Shown: positions 52,920 to 61,631 of the stretch, one piece after another | Layout of the letters: each line of letters starts with the position of its first letter | Numbering within the stretch: the first letter of the stretch is position 1 | Source of the DNA: Microglena sp. YARC | Taxonomy: Eukaryota; Chlorophyta; Chlorophyceae; Chlamydomonadales; Chlamydomonadaceae | Assembly: GCA_022414725.1 (NCBI GenBank) | Contig: CM039462.1 | Location: 6,752,021-6,816,020, forward strand | DNA length: 64,000 bases | Direction of reading: 5' to 3' | The notes under the pieces: model-generated | Seen by the model: the letters and a program-made list of their open reading frames with translations, nothing else | What the model was told of the DNA's origin: nothing | Database searches by the model: none | Position numbers and translations under genes: made by a program

Positions 52920-53624
52920 ATGGCGGTTCGCCACACTGAATTGTTCAAGCACCAGGGTTACGTTCAGACCCCCGGCGTGATGATGATCGATGTCCCCAAG
53001 AAAGACGCATCCTCTGCCGCATCCGCAACCAAACATGTCATCTCGATGGTCGAGGACGAGCTCATTGACAAGACAAACAATCCCGACTTCAAGTTCGAGC
53101 TCGCCGGCAAGAATCAGGAGTCGAAATTCTTGATGTCTTACAAGGGCAACACTCGCCTCGCTGGCAAGACTTTGAACGACTGGAACAACTGCTATACCGC
53201 TTACATCCTCCGACCAGTACAGTGCAACCCAGAAGCTGCAACCGGCAGTGTCACGCCCACAGCCACGTGGGAGTTCGTGCTCAAAGACGGTCGTGTCATG
53301 GCCAAGTACAGCACGACGCGCTTGGACGAGGTGCCTCAGCCCGAGCTCCACCGCCTCACCGTGCGCCGCCGCCTCACCGAGCCCACACAGCAAACGGCCG
53401 AGCTCGTCCTGGACCCAGATGACCCCGAGGAGCGCGATGCGCTAAACAAGCAGATGCGCGACGAGAAGCTCATGACTGACCGCGTTACAAGCGAGGTCAC
53501 CAAGATGCTGTACCGCTTCTGCAAGCTCAACCCAAAGTGCATCGGAACCAGGTCCGACTTTGAGGCTGGTCTGAAGAGCTTTTCCAGGTCTCCAGATGCG
53601 AGACGAGTTTTGTTCCACGTGTGA
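52920..53624 (+). CDS. Unknown protein of the methyltransferase module, copy 2
   Basis: 234 residues from ATG 52920 (MAVRHTELFKHQGYVQTPGV). The first 137 residues are almost identical to copy 1, after which the two diverge: this copy has PELHRLTVRRRLTEPTQQTA and DDPEERDALNKQM, then KMLYRFCKLNPKCIGTRSDF, ending RRVLFHV. Similarity starts abruptly at about 52912 (CCTTCCGATGGCGG), so this copy lost whatever N-terminal part copy 1 had. No catalytic motif is seen. It ends 50 bp before the stop of the convergent methyltransferase, without the overlap found in copies 1 and 3. Confidence 0.5.
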   Translation: MAVRHTELFKHQGYVQTPGVMMIDVPKKDASSAASATKHVISMVEDELIDKTNNPDFKFELAGKNQESKFLMSYKGNTRLAGKTLNDWNNCYTAYILRPVQCNPEAATGSVTPTATWEFVLKDGRVMAKYSTTRLDEVPQPELHRLTVRRRLTEPTQQTAELVLDPDDPEERDALNKQMRDEKLMTDRVTSEVTKMLYRFCKLNPKCIGTRSDFEAGLKSFSRSPDARRVLFHV

Positions 53625-53674
53625 CTTCAATATGGTGAAGAGTGGTGTGATGAACGAGGTATCTTCAGATCCCA

Positions 53675-54688
53675 TCAAATACCAGTCCAACCTGTAGGGT
53701 ATCCCATGAGGGCTTCAATCCACTCAGAGTTGATCACGTATTTCTTGCACGCTTCTATAACATCGGTGTACTTGAATTGACTCTGGATACCCTGTTCGTA
53801 GAAGATCCGATTGGCCATGTTTCCCCATTCATGTCCAGAACCAGCTCGGGTGAAATGTCGTACACTCCAATGTCTCGGGTCGCGAATTGGCGTAGGCCAC
53901 AACCGCGTAGTTGCGGTCACGTGTGGGGTATTGTAAGCCAGCAAAGGGTACCGATTAATGTCTTGTGAGTCTACAGGAACAGAACAGATCACTTCGTCCC
54001 AGACGCTTGCAATGACTTTCGGGACAACAGCGTTTCCGAGAGATCCATACCGCCTGTAGTTGGCAGGTGGTTGGCCTTTTATTTTCAAAAGAACTGGAAT
54101 GCTGTCGAGGTTATCGAAGTTGTGTCGGAAAGAAGTACACGGGATGTCAATATCTGACTGTTTGTCGATAGCGACCATACACCACCTTCGCCGCTCGTGT
54201 CGAGTGCCGACATCGCTCGCCTTTCTGTACACGGATTGGAACCGGAATCCGAGGGATCGCAGCTCGCGTTCGATATTGTCGAGTCCTCTATGTTTGATCA
54301 TGGGCGAGTTCTCCATCACTATCACAGAAATCCTATGGTTCCGGTGTCTGCGAAACTCCCTGACGAGTCTGAAGATGTGCTTGTACAGACACGAACGTTC
54401 TCCAGTGATGCCTGCGCCTTTCCCTGCGGAAGAGATGTCCTGGCACGGGAACGACGCAGTGATGACGTCGGGTAGTTCCGGAACGTCTACCGCCTTGAGT
54501 GTTGTGACGTCATCGAAGATGGGGGCCTTGTCGAGGTTCTTGCGCTTCATGTTGGACTCCAACACGCTCCTTGCGAAGGGGTCGATCTCGCAGTAGGCAA
54601 CCGTCTTGCAGATCGAACGTAGGGCCAACGCGTTCCCACCGATCCCCGAGAACAGATCGAGACATTTGAGCTTCTTTTGCCGATGCAT
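53675..54688 (-). CDS. DNA (cytosine-5) methyltransferase, intact
   Basis: 337 residues from ATG 54688. All core motifs of the C5 methyltransferase family are present in order: I, LDLFSGIGGNALAL (residues about 9-22); II, AYCEIDPFAR; IV, ASFPCQDISSAG with the catalytic Cys (about 79); VI, VIMENSPM (about 124); VIII, HERRRW; X, YGSLGNAVVPK (about 230). A C-terminal extension (LWPTPIRDPRHWSV; EWIEALMGYPTGW) is shared with copies 1 and 3. It transfers a methyl group from S-adenosylmethionine to carbon 5 of cytosine. The short form without chromatin domains resembles bacterial, phage and giant-virus enzymes more than eukaryotic maintenance enzymes. No restriction nuclease is recognised nearby. 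Base specificity cannot be read from sequence. Confidence 0.92.
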   Translation of the reverse strand: MHRQKKLKCLDLFSGIGGNALALRSICKTVAYCEIDPFARSVLESNMKRKNLDKAPIFDDVTTLKAVDVPELPDVITASFPCQDISSAGKGAGITGERSCLYKHIFRLVREFRRHRNHRISVIVMENSPMIKHRGLDNIERELRSLGFRFQSVYRKASDVGTRHERRRWCMVAIDKQSDIDIPCTSFRHNFDNLDSIPVLLKIKGQPPANYRRYGSLGNAVVPKVIASVWDEVICSVPVDSQDINRYPLLAYNTPHVTATTRLWPTPIRDPRHWSVRHFTRAGSGHEWGNMANRIFYEQGIQSQFKYTDVIEACKKYVINSEWIEALMGYPTGWTGI

Positions 54689-54721
54689 ATTATTTATTAC
54701 ATTAATGACTACACAAATTTA

Positions 54722-54800
54722 ACTGCTACACCGCTTACATCCTACGACCAGTACTGTGCAACCTGGCCTCTGCAACCGGCAGTGTCACTTCCCTTTGGCT
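54722..54800 (+). pseudogene. Unknown protein of the module, copy 3, 5' fragment
   Basis: AACTGCTACACCGCTTACAT then CCTACGACCAGTACTGTGCA match 53190-53250 of copy 2. Only about 75 bp remain, cut by an IS630/Tc1-like element. The spacer before it (TTATTTATTACATTAATGAC) equals that at 52795-52820, showing the module repeats in register. Confidence 0.7.
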
Positions 54801-55232
54801 TATGAATGACGTGGTTTTCTCATATAAGTTATCAGGCCTGGAGAAGAAGTTTGCTTTTTTCTTTGTGAGCCCAAGCCTTTTTATCACAACGCGAATCAAT
54901 TCTTTTGATACCCTTAAATCCGAAAGCATCCTTTACCTTATGACGAAGAACAGCAAGAGATGTGAATGGATCTATTTTTAATGACGCCTTTAAGAACTCT
55001 ATGACCACATCCGATTTTGTAGGTTTATTCCGGTTGTACACTTTTTTAGTGGGGTTTGAGATCCACCTCGAGACTGTCATGTGGCTTACATTCGCAAGTA
55101 TAGCCACTCTCCTCAAACTTTGCAGCAATGTGTACATGTGTACCACAATCGACCGTCTGTCCAAGTTGTACATAGAGAATTGTAATTGATTCAATATACT
55201 GTAACATTATTGACCGGTCTGAGTGTAACAAC
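54800..55232 (-). pseudogene. IS630/Tc1-like element, N-terminal part of transposase
   Basis: On the minus strand from about 55194 the frame has VSHMTVSRWISNPTKKVYNR (helix-turn-helix) and LAVLRHKVKDAFGFKGIKRI. After a frameshift near 54905 it reads VSKELIRVVIKRLGLTKKKA then FFSRPDNLYEKTTSFISQRE, the second DNA-binding half that precedes the catalytic domain in IS630/Tc1 proteins. The catalytic domain is absent, so only the left third of the element remains. The end at 55198-55232 (ACATTATTGACCGGTCTGAG) equals the left end at 35845. It splits copy 3 of the methyltransferase module. Confidence 0.8.
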
Positions 55233-55367
55233 ACACGCAACACATCAAGACCTGCTCAAATGTTTTGGACTGCGCACATTTCATCGTTTCAGAAGAATGG
55301 CATCTTGTCTCAGACAACGACAATCAAATACCATGTCGTGCCATACTCAGAGTGGGGAGTGAAGTGA
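55226..55367 (+). pseudogene. Unknown protein of the module, copy 3, 3' fragment
   Basis: AACAACACACGCAACACATC onward matches the end of copy 1 (51686 onward) and keeps what I take to be the ancestral frame: FWTAHISSFQKNGILSQTTT and then YHVVPYSEWGVK with TGA at 55365-55367. It overlaps the convergent methyltransferase by 21 bp. Confidence 0.7.
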
Positions 55368-56123
55368 CGTCCACTTTCTTGGATACCCCATCAACGTCTC
55401 TACCCACTCTGGGTTTAATGTATTGAGTTTTCTCGCCTCTTTCACATCAGTAAACCCAAATTGAGATTGGATTTCTTTGTCAAAAAATACACGCGTCACT
55501 AGCATTCCATTCCGGCGACCATCTAACGAGTTCTTTGGATACCAATTAGATGAACTATGTAGTGGTGTAGGCCAGTAAGTCTTTGTAAATGTCACTGGAG
55601 GAAGCCGAATATCTCTATTCATTATCTTGTTCAGCGCAGCAACCACGCAGATCGGCACTACAGCATTACCCAACGCAGAACATCTCACAATGTACTTGGC
55701 TTTCTCTTCACCGGTTCGTATCAAAGGGGAAACTTTCTCAATCGCACCAAAGTCAAATGGTGTGAAATGTAGTGCAGGAAACTCTAACGTTGTGTGGTTG
55801 TTTGTACACAACATGAACCATCGTTTACGAACGTGATGCGCACCCAAAGAAGCGGCATCCTGAATAATCCAATTGCTCGCGAACCTTGCTTTTGTGAACC
55901 GATTAACAAGAACCGACAGCCCCCGATTGACAATCATAGGAGAGTTCTCCATTATGACAAAAGATACGTGGTGATCATGATTGTCTAGCAATTCTTCGAT
56001 CAACCTAAATACGTGTTTGTACAGCCTTGAGCGAGACCCTTGCACACCCCCTTTGCCATTTCCTGCAGCAGATATGTCTTGGCATGGAAAAGAGGCCGTG
56101 ATGACGTCCGGGAGAGCGGGCAT
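55347..56123 (-). pseudogene. C5-cytosine DNA methyltransferase, copy 3, 5' truncated
   Basis: On the minus strand an open frame of 258 codons starts at PALPDVITASFPCQDISAAG (motif IV, catalytic Cys kept) and goes on through FVIMENSPM (VI), HHVRKRW (VIII) and SALGNAVVP (X) to LMGYPRKWTSLHSPL. The first 60 or so residues with motif I are missing, because a Fanzor fragment joins at 56124. Without the AdoMet-binding loop it should be inactive. It is much closer to copy 1 than to copy 2. Confidence 0.85.
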
Positions 56124-56458
56124 TTTTGAGAATCGACAAGGGAAGTGGCGAAGCCACCCCTCCTGTGCTTCTCTTGTGCGCGTTTACGTTTATTGTACAA
56201 CCTTACCCCTAAGTTGTCGCAATCAGCGACCTTTGGCATCGTTTTCGATTTCGTGTGACCAAAACGTTCACCACCCAACCTAAGCTTCACGTCTGCTGAA
56301 CAAACACTTGGGATCTTGTAAACACGTTCTTTTTCTTTACCCGTCTCCCACGACATAAGAGTCGTTTTGAACTCATCTGTCACAGAAACGTCCTCTTTGA
56401 AAATTCTTTTACACGATGCGAACATGGCCCCAGTGTCCCTTTTATTCCGTTGACTGTA
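56124..56458 (-). pseudogene. Fanzor fragment joined to the methyltransferase
   Basis: The minus-strand frame has MFASCKRIFKEDVSVTDEFK (RuvC-II Glu) through HRRGGFATSLVDSQK and then passes in frame into the methyltransferase at PLPALPD. The outer end is a Fanzor-element terminus (TTTTATTCCGTTGACTGTA, ending at 56458). RuvC-III is absent. The result is an open fusion frame of 141 codons with a frame change inside, probably an accident of deletion. Confidence 0.8.
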
Positions 56459-56485
56459 TTAGGTTTACTTATTTTCGGAAAGCAA

Positions 56486-57049
56486 ATGAGTCAACTGTTC
56501 CAACCTCCGCCATGTGACTTTGAGGTTCGCAACGCGCAAGGAGACCTGCTGAATCTCACCTCCACACGTTGTGTTTCCAAGGAGCCGTTGTTTGCTACTG
56601 TCAAGGCAGATGCCGTAGCTGCTATTTCAGCCAAGGTTGATAAGCAAGCGGACGAGCTGGCGCTGTTTCTAAAAGCAGCCACGGCATCGGGCAGAATTCA
56701 GCTCTGCGCCTGTGCAGCAACTATCATAAAGGCTGCAACTGGCGCTGTCTTTGAAACCACCAGCAGCTCACGTATTTCCAACAAGGTTTCAACTCCCGAG
56801 GTCACATGGCTGGCCACCAAGGCAAGCCTGTCGCCTCCTGAGTTTGCTGAGCGATTTGACAAGCTCCTGGATCGACGCAACAACAGCGTTGCTCACCAGG
56901 AGACCGGCACGCTGCTGGAGGAGGAGGTCGAGAGCTGCAAGGAGCTATTGTCAGCGCTTCCAGTCCTGCGCATCAAGCACAACTGGGAGGCCTGGGTCAT
57001 CGATGTCTACACCGAGCTCGCAGCAGCGTTCCCTCTTCGCTTCCCTTAA
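56486..57049 (+). CDS. Unknown protein with RxxxxxH motif
   Basis: 187 residues from ATG 56486 (MSQLFQPPPCDFEVRNAQGD); an in-frame GTG/ATG further up would begin inside the adjoining transposon end, so this start is preferred. The protein is mostly helical and Ala-rich, without signal peptide or membrane segment. The stretch DKLLDRRNNSVAHQETGTLL (about 130-149) has the R-(5)-H spacing of HEPN-type domains, but one motif is not enough to assign that family. The reading frame is clean and its codon use resembles the MscS-like gene, so I think it is a real gene whose upstream edge was reset by the Fanzor fragment. Confidence 0.5.
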   Translation: MSQLFQPPPCDFEVRNAQGDLLNLTSTRCVSKEPLFATVKADAVAAISAKVDKQADELALFLKAATASGRIQLCACAATIIKAATGAVFETTSSSRISNKVSTPEVTWLATKASLSPPEFAERFDKLLDRRNNSVAHQETGTLLEEEVESCKELLSALPVLRIKHNWEAWVIDVYTELAAAFPLRFP

Positions 57050-57077
57050 CTCCGTAATGCTTGAGAGAGAGACTTTA

Positions 57078-58736
57078 TCACGAATACACTTCGAGCATCG
57101 AATGCGCCATGTACTTTTTGACGGCCACGGAATCGTTGAATGCTCCTCCCCCCGCCGACGCGTACCCCATCCTCGACAGGCAAGCGTCCATTCCGAGCGA
57201 CGCGACCACGAAATCCGAGACAGTCGTGCGCGCCCTATTAAACCGGTTCACGTCTTGCACCACAAATGTGTAGGACCAGTGCACGGACATGACCTTGGAG
57301 ATTCCTCCCTCCACGCATGTCCACCCAGTCCTCACCGACCCCTCCTCGACTTCGTCTGGGTTCTCCCTCGCGTACCCCTGAAGGGCTTCCCTCACCTTCA
57401 CGACGGTGTCGTTGGAGGTCGTTACGGGTAATGACATGACCACTTTATCTTTGACAGCCCCCCTGGTCATGTTCCGAACCGTGTCGCCCAGGAGGACGCT
57501 GTTCCGCACGGTCAATGCCGTGGTACCGTCGAGGTACGTGTGGTTCGTCGTGAAGTCGCGCACCCTGAACGGGCCTCCGTCCAACAGAAGGATGTCCCCT
57601 ATGTCAAACGGGCGCTGCGTAGCCATGGTCACCATGAAGAGGATGCGCTCCTGAAGTTGCGACACCAGGAAAGAGGCCGCGAGCATGTAGGTTTTGAACA
57701 TATCGAATCCCTGTCCGAAGGCCGAGTAGCCCCACATCGATGCGATGACCACCGCGCAAAAAGGGTAGCAGAGGAGCGCGATGTCAATCATGATCCAGTC
57801 GACGCACTTGTGGTCTGTGAAGACCTGATGCGCGAACCGTTTGCGTCTGAAGGCCATGTCGTGCATCATCCTCTCCACGCTAGAGGGTGTGATGGTCGTC
57901 CCCGCCTTGTCATCCCTCCCACTACTCAGCAGCATCCAGAGGTTCTCTATCCTCTCGTCGTCCTCGTGTACAGACCGCGTGTCCATGAAGCGCAAGAACT
58001 CCTCTTTTATTATCGGCGTTTCTGCGGGGGCGAGCATGAGCGCGCACAAAGTTTGGAAGAGCCCGATAGCTTGTAATGGTATGGATCTAATAATGTCTGC
58101 GTCCGATACGCCCACCCATCTGTGGAGGAACTCGCCTAGGGGAGCGCTCTCCGAGATGCCCACGCACACGTCCGCGCACGAGAAGGCCCGCGATATATCG
58201 GGGCGATCCATAATACTAGCCTCATTGGCGGAGATGGTACCCCACACCTTCTTGCGGTGCGTGAAGAAGACGTACGTAAAAATCAAGATACCAGTCGTCT
58301 GAAGCGCGAGAAAACACGCCGTGAGCACGAGGCCGCTGTAAAATACGCGTGTGACCGTCTCGAATGGAGAGTGGTTACTGGACATGCGCTCAGACACTTG
58401 GATGCACGCGAAAGCCACCGCGCTGAACACAGCAAAACTCACGCACCGCCGTATGCCCTTGGAGTAAAGGACGAGAAAGTCCCATCGTCTTACGAGAGTT
58501 CTGCGCGCGACCCTGCCTGCAATCCACGCGACGTGCACCGACCCGACCATGGCGCCCGTTGTCGCGACGATCTTGAAAGCATCATGGGTGTCGGTTTCGT
58601 CATTCAAATCCATGACCGTGCCGAACGCGATCATCCCCCCCCAAAACAGGAAGAGAGCAGCCGAAAACAAAAGCGACCATTTTTGGGACACAGGGGGCTC
58701 AGGCGATTCAGAAACAACCGCGACTACAGTGCCCAT
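57078..58736 (-). CDS. MscS-like mechanosensitive ion channel
   Basis: 552 residues from ATG 58736 (MGTVVAVVSESPEPPVSQKW). Hydrophobic segments lie at residues about 22-45, 67-85, 98-115, 130-158, 315-345 and 350-370. The last leads into QRPFDIGDILLLDGGPFRV, matching the MscS signature HPFD-V-GD in plant and fungal members, then LTVRNSVLLGDTVRNMTRG, matching the PNS-x-L...N-x-x-R block at the base of the pore. A cytoplasmic domain of about 140 residues follows. MscS-type channels open when the membrane is stretched and release ions under osmotic shock; in eukaryotes they serve in plasma, plastid or ER membranes. Location cannot be told here. It looks intact and host-like. Confidence 0.85.
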   Translation of the reverse strand: MGTVVAVVSESPEPPVSQKWSLLFSAALFLFWGGMIAFGTVMDLNDETDTHDAFKIVATTGAMVGSVHVAWIAGRVARRTLVRRWDFLVLYSKGIRRCVSFAVFSAVAFACIQVSERMSSNHSPFETVTRVFYSGLVLTACFLALQTTGILIFTYVFFTHRKKVWGTISANEASIMDRPDISRAFSCADVCVGISESAPLGEFLHRWVGVSDADIIRSIPLQAIGLFQTLCALMLAPAETPIIKEEFLRFMDTRSVHEDDERIENLWMLLSSGRDDKAGTTITPSSVERMMHDMAFRRKRFAHQVFTDHKCVDWIMIDIALLCYPFCAVVIASMWGYSAFGQGFDMFKTYMLAASFLVSQLQERILFMVTMATQRPFDIGDILLLDGGPFRVRDFTTNHTYLDGTTALTVRNSVLLGDTVRNMTRGAVKDKVVMSLPVTTSNDTVVKVREALQGYARENPDEVEEGSVRTGWTCVEGGISKVMSVHWSYTFVVQDVNRFNRARTTVSDFVVASLGMDACLSRMGYASAGGGAFNDSVAVKKYMAHSMLEVYS

Positions 58737-58765
58737 CGTCAGATTTGTCAATCATACAGCTACAA

Positions 58766-58833
58766 TACAGCTACAGGGACATTTTACAGTCGGAGACGCA
58801 ATTTGTGGGACACCCTACCGGTGACCCTTGAAC
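58766..58833. mobile_element. Fragment of the second MITE family upstream of the MscS-like gene
   Basis: TACAGTCGGAGACGCAATTT, then GTGGGACACCCTACCGGTGA and CCCTTGAACC, match the right end of the element at 12318-12537 in inverse orientation. The preceding ACAGCTACAGGGACATTT resembles its left end. It begins 30 bp from the start codon at 58736 and may lie in that gene's promoter. Confidence 0.55.
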
Positions 58834-59123
58834 CTGCTCGTACCGCTTGCGCATCGAGTACGAGTAAAAAAGAATCTAACTGGCAACTTGAATGCGAATA
58901 CGATAAAGCTTGGGGATAAGTGGACTTAAAGCGGCGTGGGTGACAAGCATGGCAATGACGACTGGTTGCGACTATTCAATAAAGATGGGACTGGATACTA
59001 CGGGGGTCTGGCTGCCGGGCTACGCAACTAAACGGTCCCACGTCCACGAGAGACATCAACGCCAACGGAAATGTGAATGTAACAAGGCAAATTGAATGCG
59101 AATACGGACACGTGAGCCACATT
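58834..59123. other. Short intergenic stretch
   Basis: Contains the words TTGAATGCGAATACG twice (about 58889 and 59092). Only short frames. Nothing else seen. Confidence 0.4.
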
Positions 59124-59714
59124 CTAGAATCTCTCAATAGCCTCTGGTATCTGGTTGAGCAGACGACCCAGTTCATCACATGCGTCATTGAACAACGGGA
59201 AAAGCAAGCCCCTCAGGACGGGGCCTGTAGTTCTCGTGGTAGCATCCGTAGGGAAGCTGATGTCCCAGTGTCCAGATGTTTTGATAGACAGTATCAGCCA
59301 TGGAATGTAGTGCTTGGCAAAATTGCGTAGAGTGTTTGCCGTCACGCCCCCTTTGATAATGTACTCAGTTGTGCGCTCCTTTATTACCCGCAGCTCGGCA
59401 AATCTGGGATCCAAGAATGTCCTGTCCTGAGCCCAATACACATCGGCGGCATCAGGAAGTACCTGCATCTTCTTCTCAACGTACACTGCAATTCCATCCA
59501 ACAAGGATACAAGCAACGCTGTGCCGGTCTGAAAGTTGTAGCACAGATCGTCGCGACTGCATCCAGGCAGAGCAGCAGCAGATGCAGCCATCAAGTGAGC
59601 CCGGATATGGATGAGCGCATTGTGAAATGAAATCATGACACCTAGGTCATTTATCCCAGCCACTGTTTCAAACAAGTCTCCCCCCCCCTCCAAAAAATAT
59701 GCAAGAGTCAGCAT
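59124..59714 (-). CDS. Unknown protein, probably intact
   Basis: 196 residues from ATG 59714 (MLTLAYFLEGGGDLFETVAG). The sequence is varied, with helical segments (VMISFHNALIHIRAHLMAAS) and a C-terminal part with DACDELGRLLNQIPEAIERF. No signal peptide or membrane helix is clear and I do not recognise the family. The start codon is followed by a run of Gly codons (a C-run at 59682-59690 on the plus strand), so a miscounted base there could hide an N-terminal extension. Divergent from the DUF3431 gene at 59848. Confidence 0.45.
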   Translation of the reverse strand: MLTLAYFLEGGGDLFETVAGINDLGVMISFHNALIHIRAHLMAASAAALPGCSRDDLCYNFQTGTALLVSLLDGIAVYVEKKMQVLPDAADVYWAQDRTFLDPRFAELRVIKERTTEYIIKGGVTANTLRNFAKHYIPWLILSIKTSGHWDISFPTDATTRTTGPVLRGLLFPLFNDACDELGRLLNQIPEAIERF

Positions 59715-59847
59715 GTTCTGTTTTATTTATTTCATCATTCTCCCTTACACTCAAATAAAGTGGGACACACCGCATGGAAGAACAGGGAACTCGACCACTT
59801 TTTCGTTTGTTTTTGTGGGGCGTTCGGAGTGCGACATGTGAAAAGTA

Positions 59848-60636
59848 ATGAGACATAATATTACGAACACATTTCCCATGGAAATGAAAGACATGCTATC
59901 ATCGTCATCTTCTCGCTCGGTCTCAGACGTTGTGGTTGCTTGGTACAACGAACCGGGGGTGGAACGATGGGTATCCGCGCTGGCTTTTGCGTTTTCGGAG
60001 CGTCCTGCAGGCGAGCGGTACCGGATATTCGTGTTCCACAAGGGTAGTACTGCCGAAGATGCAAAGCAACGTTTGTTCGATTTCTTGGGTACAAAGTGTA
60101 GTGATGTCGATGTCTTTTTCGAGCATCTGGATAATGTGGGTCGTGAGGCAGATACGTGGTTGCATTACGAGGTGGCGCGTTTGCGTGCTGGCGACATGCC
60201 TGTGAACCGTGTGGCCTTCTTGCAGGGTGATCCTTGGGACCATTTTGGGACGCCGCATGGTGGCAGGGAGAGGAATCTAGATGTGTTTTCATCAAAGCTT
60301 GTGGCATTGCTTGCGCCTACCGTTCATCCGATGGCATCGAACCCTGAGCCATTGTTTTGCAACCTGATGAGCGAGTCGCGTGTCATGCGGAGAGGGCTCT
60401 CGCACCCTCAACGTCTGGACCTTGAGCGGGTTTGGGTTGAGGCCTTCGGATGCGAATGTAAGGTGGACAGTTATGTGTTCGCTGCGGGGGCGCAGTACCT
60501 TGTGGACGCCATGCGCCTTTCTCAAGAAAAGCCATTGTCTTGGTGGACGTCCCTTCATCATAAATTGCGTGCTGACGAGATCAATGCTTGGGAGATCGAG
60601 CGGTTTTGGTTGCATATTTTTGGTGATGGTGTATAA
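59848..60636 (+). CDS. DUF3431-family protein, glycosyltransferase-like
   Basis: 262 residues from ATG 59848 (MRHNITNTFPMEMKDMLSSS); in-frame ATGs at residues 11 and 13 are alternatives. VSDVVVAWYNEPGVERWVSA (about 25-44) leads to RIFVFHKGS, then FFEHLDNVGREADTWLHYEV (about 90-109) and VAFLQGDPWDHFG (about 124-136). The strand with (V/A)xY-E, the K-G loop, the N-GRE-x-x-(T/W)YL block and FLQG-x-P-x-x-H are characteristic of DUF3431, found in fungi, algae and some bacteria and viruses, and thought to be related to glycosyltransferases. Substrate unknown. The frame is clean. Confidence 0.75.
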   Translation: MRHNITNTFPMEMKDMLSSSSSRSVSDVVVAWYNEPGVERWVSALAFAFSERPAGERYRIFVFHKGSTAEDAKQRLFDFLGTKCSDVDVFFEHLDNVGREADTWLHYEVARLRAGDMPVNRVAFLQGDPWDHFGTPHGGRERNLDVFSSKLVALLAPTVHPMASNPEPLFCNLMSESRVMRRGLSHPQRLDLERVWVEAFGCECKVDSYVFAAGAQYLVDAMRLSQEKPLSWWTSLHHKLRADEINAWEIERFWLHIFGDGV

Positions 60637-60695
60637 AAACAAAATGCATGCTTGGAATAAGCATTGTTTCACTCCGCTACAGCTTACTTGTGTCG

Positions 60696-61366
60696 TACAC
60701 TCGGACAAGGGAATTATGTTACATAATATGCCGAGTCCCCCAAAATCCTCTTGTATGTGTTTATCTTCTACACTTCGCTCGACATAGTTTGTTGATGGCA
60801 GTTTTTTCAGATGGTAGGAAGGAGTTCGTTGTGAAGAAAGGATCTGTGAAGAAGACGGACTTCGCTGCATTTATTGACTCATTGAGTTTGTGCAATAATT
60901 CAGTAGTAATAATGGACAACGCCAGTATCCATAAGAAGTTGTTGGGTCACACCCCATTGAAGGAGACTCCAAAGGTCTCTTATCGCGACCAGTTGGCGGT
61001 GAGGGTGTACTGCACACGTAAACAAATCCAAGAAAAACACAGGAGGGGTGGCTTAGCCCCCTCTCTTGTCGACAACAACTCGATCAAGCGGTACCCTGAG
61101 GTACGAGGACTGCGATTCTCTCCAGAAACCAGCACTTACTCGGACCGGGACCGCTCCTCTGCTCTCACAATCGCAAGGCTGCACTGCATGGAACTGTTGG
61201 GTCAAGGGAGACCGCTTCCATTTTGCAGGGATGCGTGTTGTTGATGGCTACAAAAAAAACATGATGGTGTTCCACTGCCCCGTGGGTTGCTACACCATAA
61301 GGTTACACCATAAGGTGTACCGTACACTCAAGAAAGAGGTTTCATTTTAGTGTTCCGTCGAGTGTA
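60696..61366 (+). mobile_element. Composite transposon: Tc1-like DDE fragment joined to a Fanzor tail
   Basis: The left end (60696-60784) is the ATTATGTTACATAAT-type terminus. An open frame then has FSDGRKEFVVKKGSVKKTDF, FAAFIDSLSLCNNSV and VVIMDNASIHKK (second Asp of a DDE transposase; closest to 33030-33400). At about 60950 it continues in the same frame into a Fanzor tail: QEKHRRGGLAPSLVD, VRGLRFSPET and YSDRDRSSALTIARL. The right end TTTCATTTTAGTGTTCCGTC then GAGTGTA closes at 61366. The continuous frame spans 60648-61244. The two catalytic systems are unrelated, so the fusion is probably a deletion product; neither half is complete. Confidence 0.75.
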
Positions 61367-61368
61367 CA

Positions 61369-61445
61369 TGTATCAAGTTGTACATAGAGAATTGTAATTG
61401 ATTCAATATACTGTAACATTATTGACCGGTCTGAGTGTAACATCA
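61369..61445 (-). mobile_element. End fragment of the IS630/Tc1-like element
   Basis: AAGTTGTACATAGAGAATTG, then TAATTGATTCAATATACTGT and AACATTATTGACCGGTCTGAG, equal the left end at 35845 and 55232, inverted. Only about 75 bp remain. It lies between the composite element and the next cassette, of which just the right MITE arm (about 61478-61512) and leader remain. Confidence 0.7.
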
Positions 61446-61631
61446 AACGAATACCATTAAAAGATGATGGCGCTGTAGAACATTCAAAAAATCCGCAGTG
61501 AGGCAGGAACACACATTCTGTACCGCTTGCAGATACCGCCAGGCAAGTGCAACCAAGGGTTTATAGGGTTTATCCCAACTCAGTATGTATTTGCTGTGCG
61601 CTTGCATGCATTGTACAAACATTCTATGAAC

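Noticed and set aside
57540..58302. Plus-strand frames opposite the MscS-like gene
   Set aside because: The minus-strand protein has the MscS signature and membrane segments; the plus frames are Arg/His-rich shadows.
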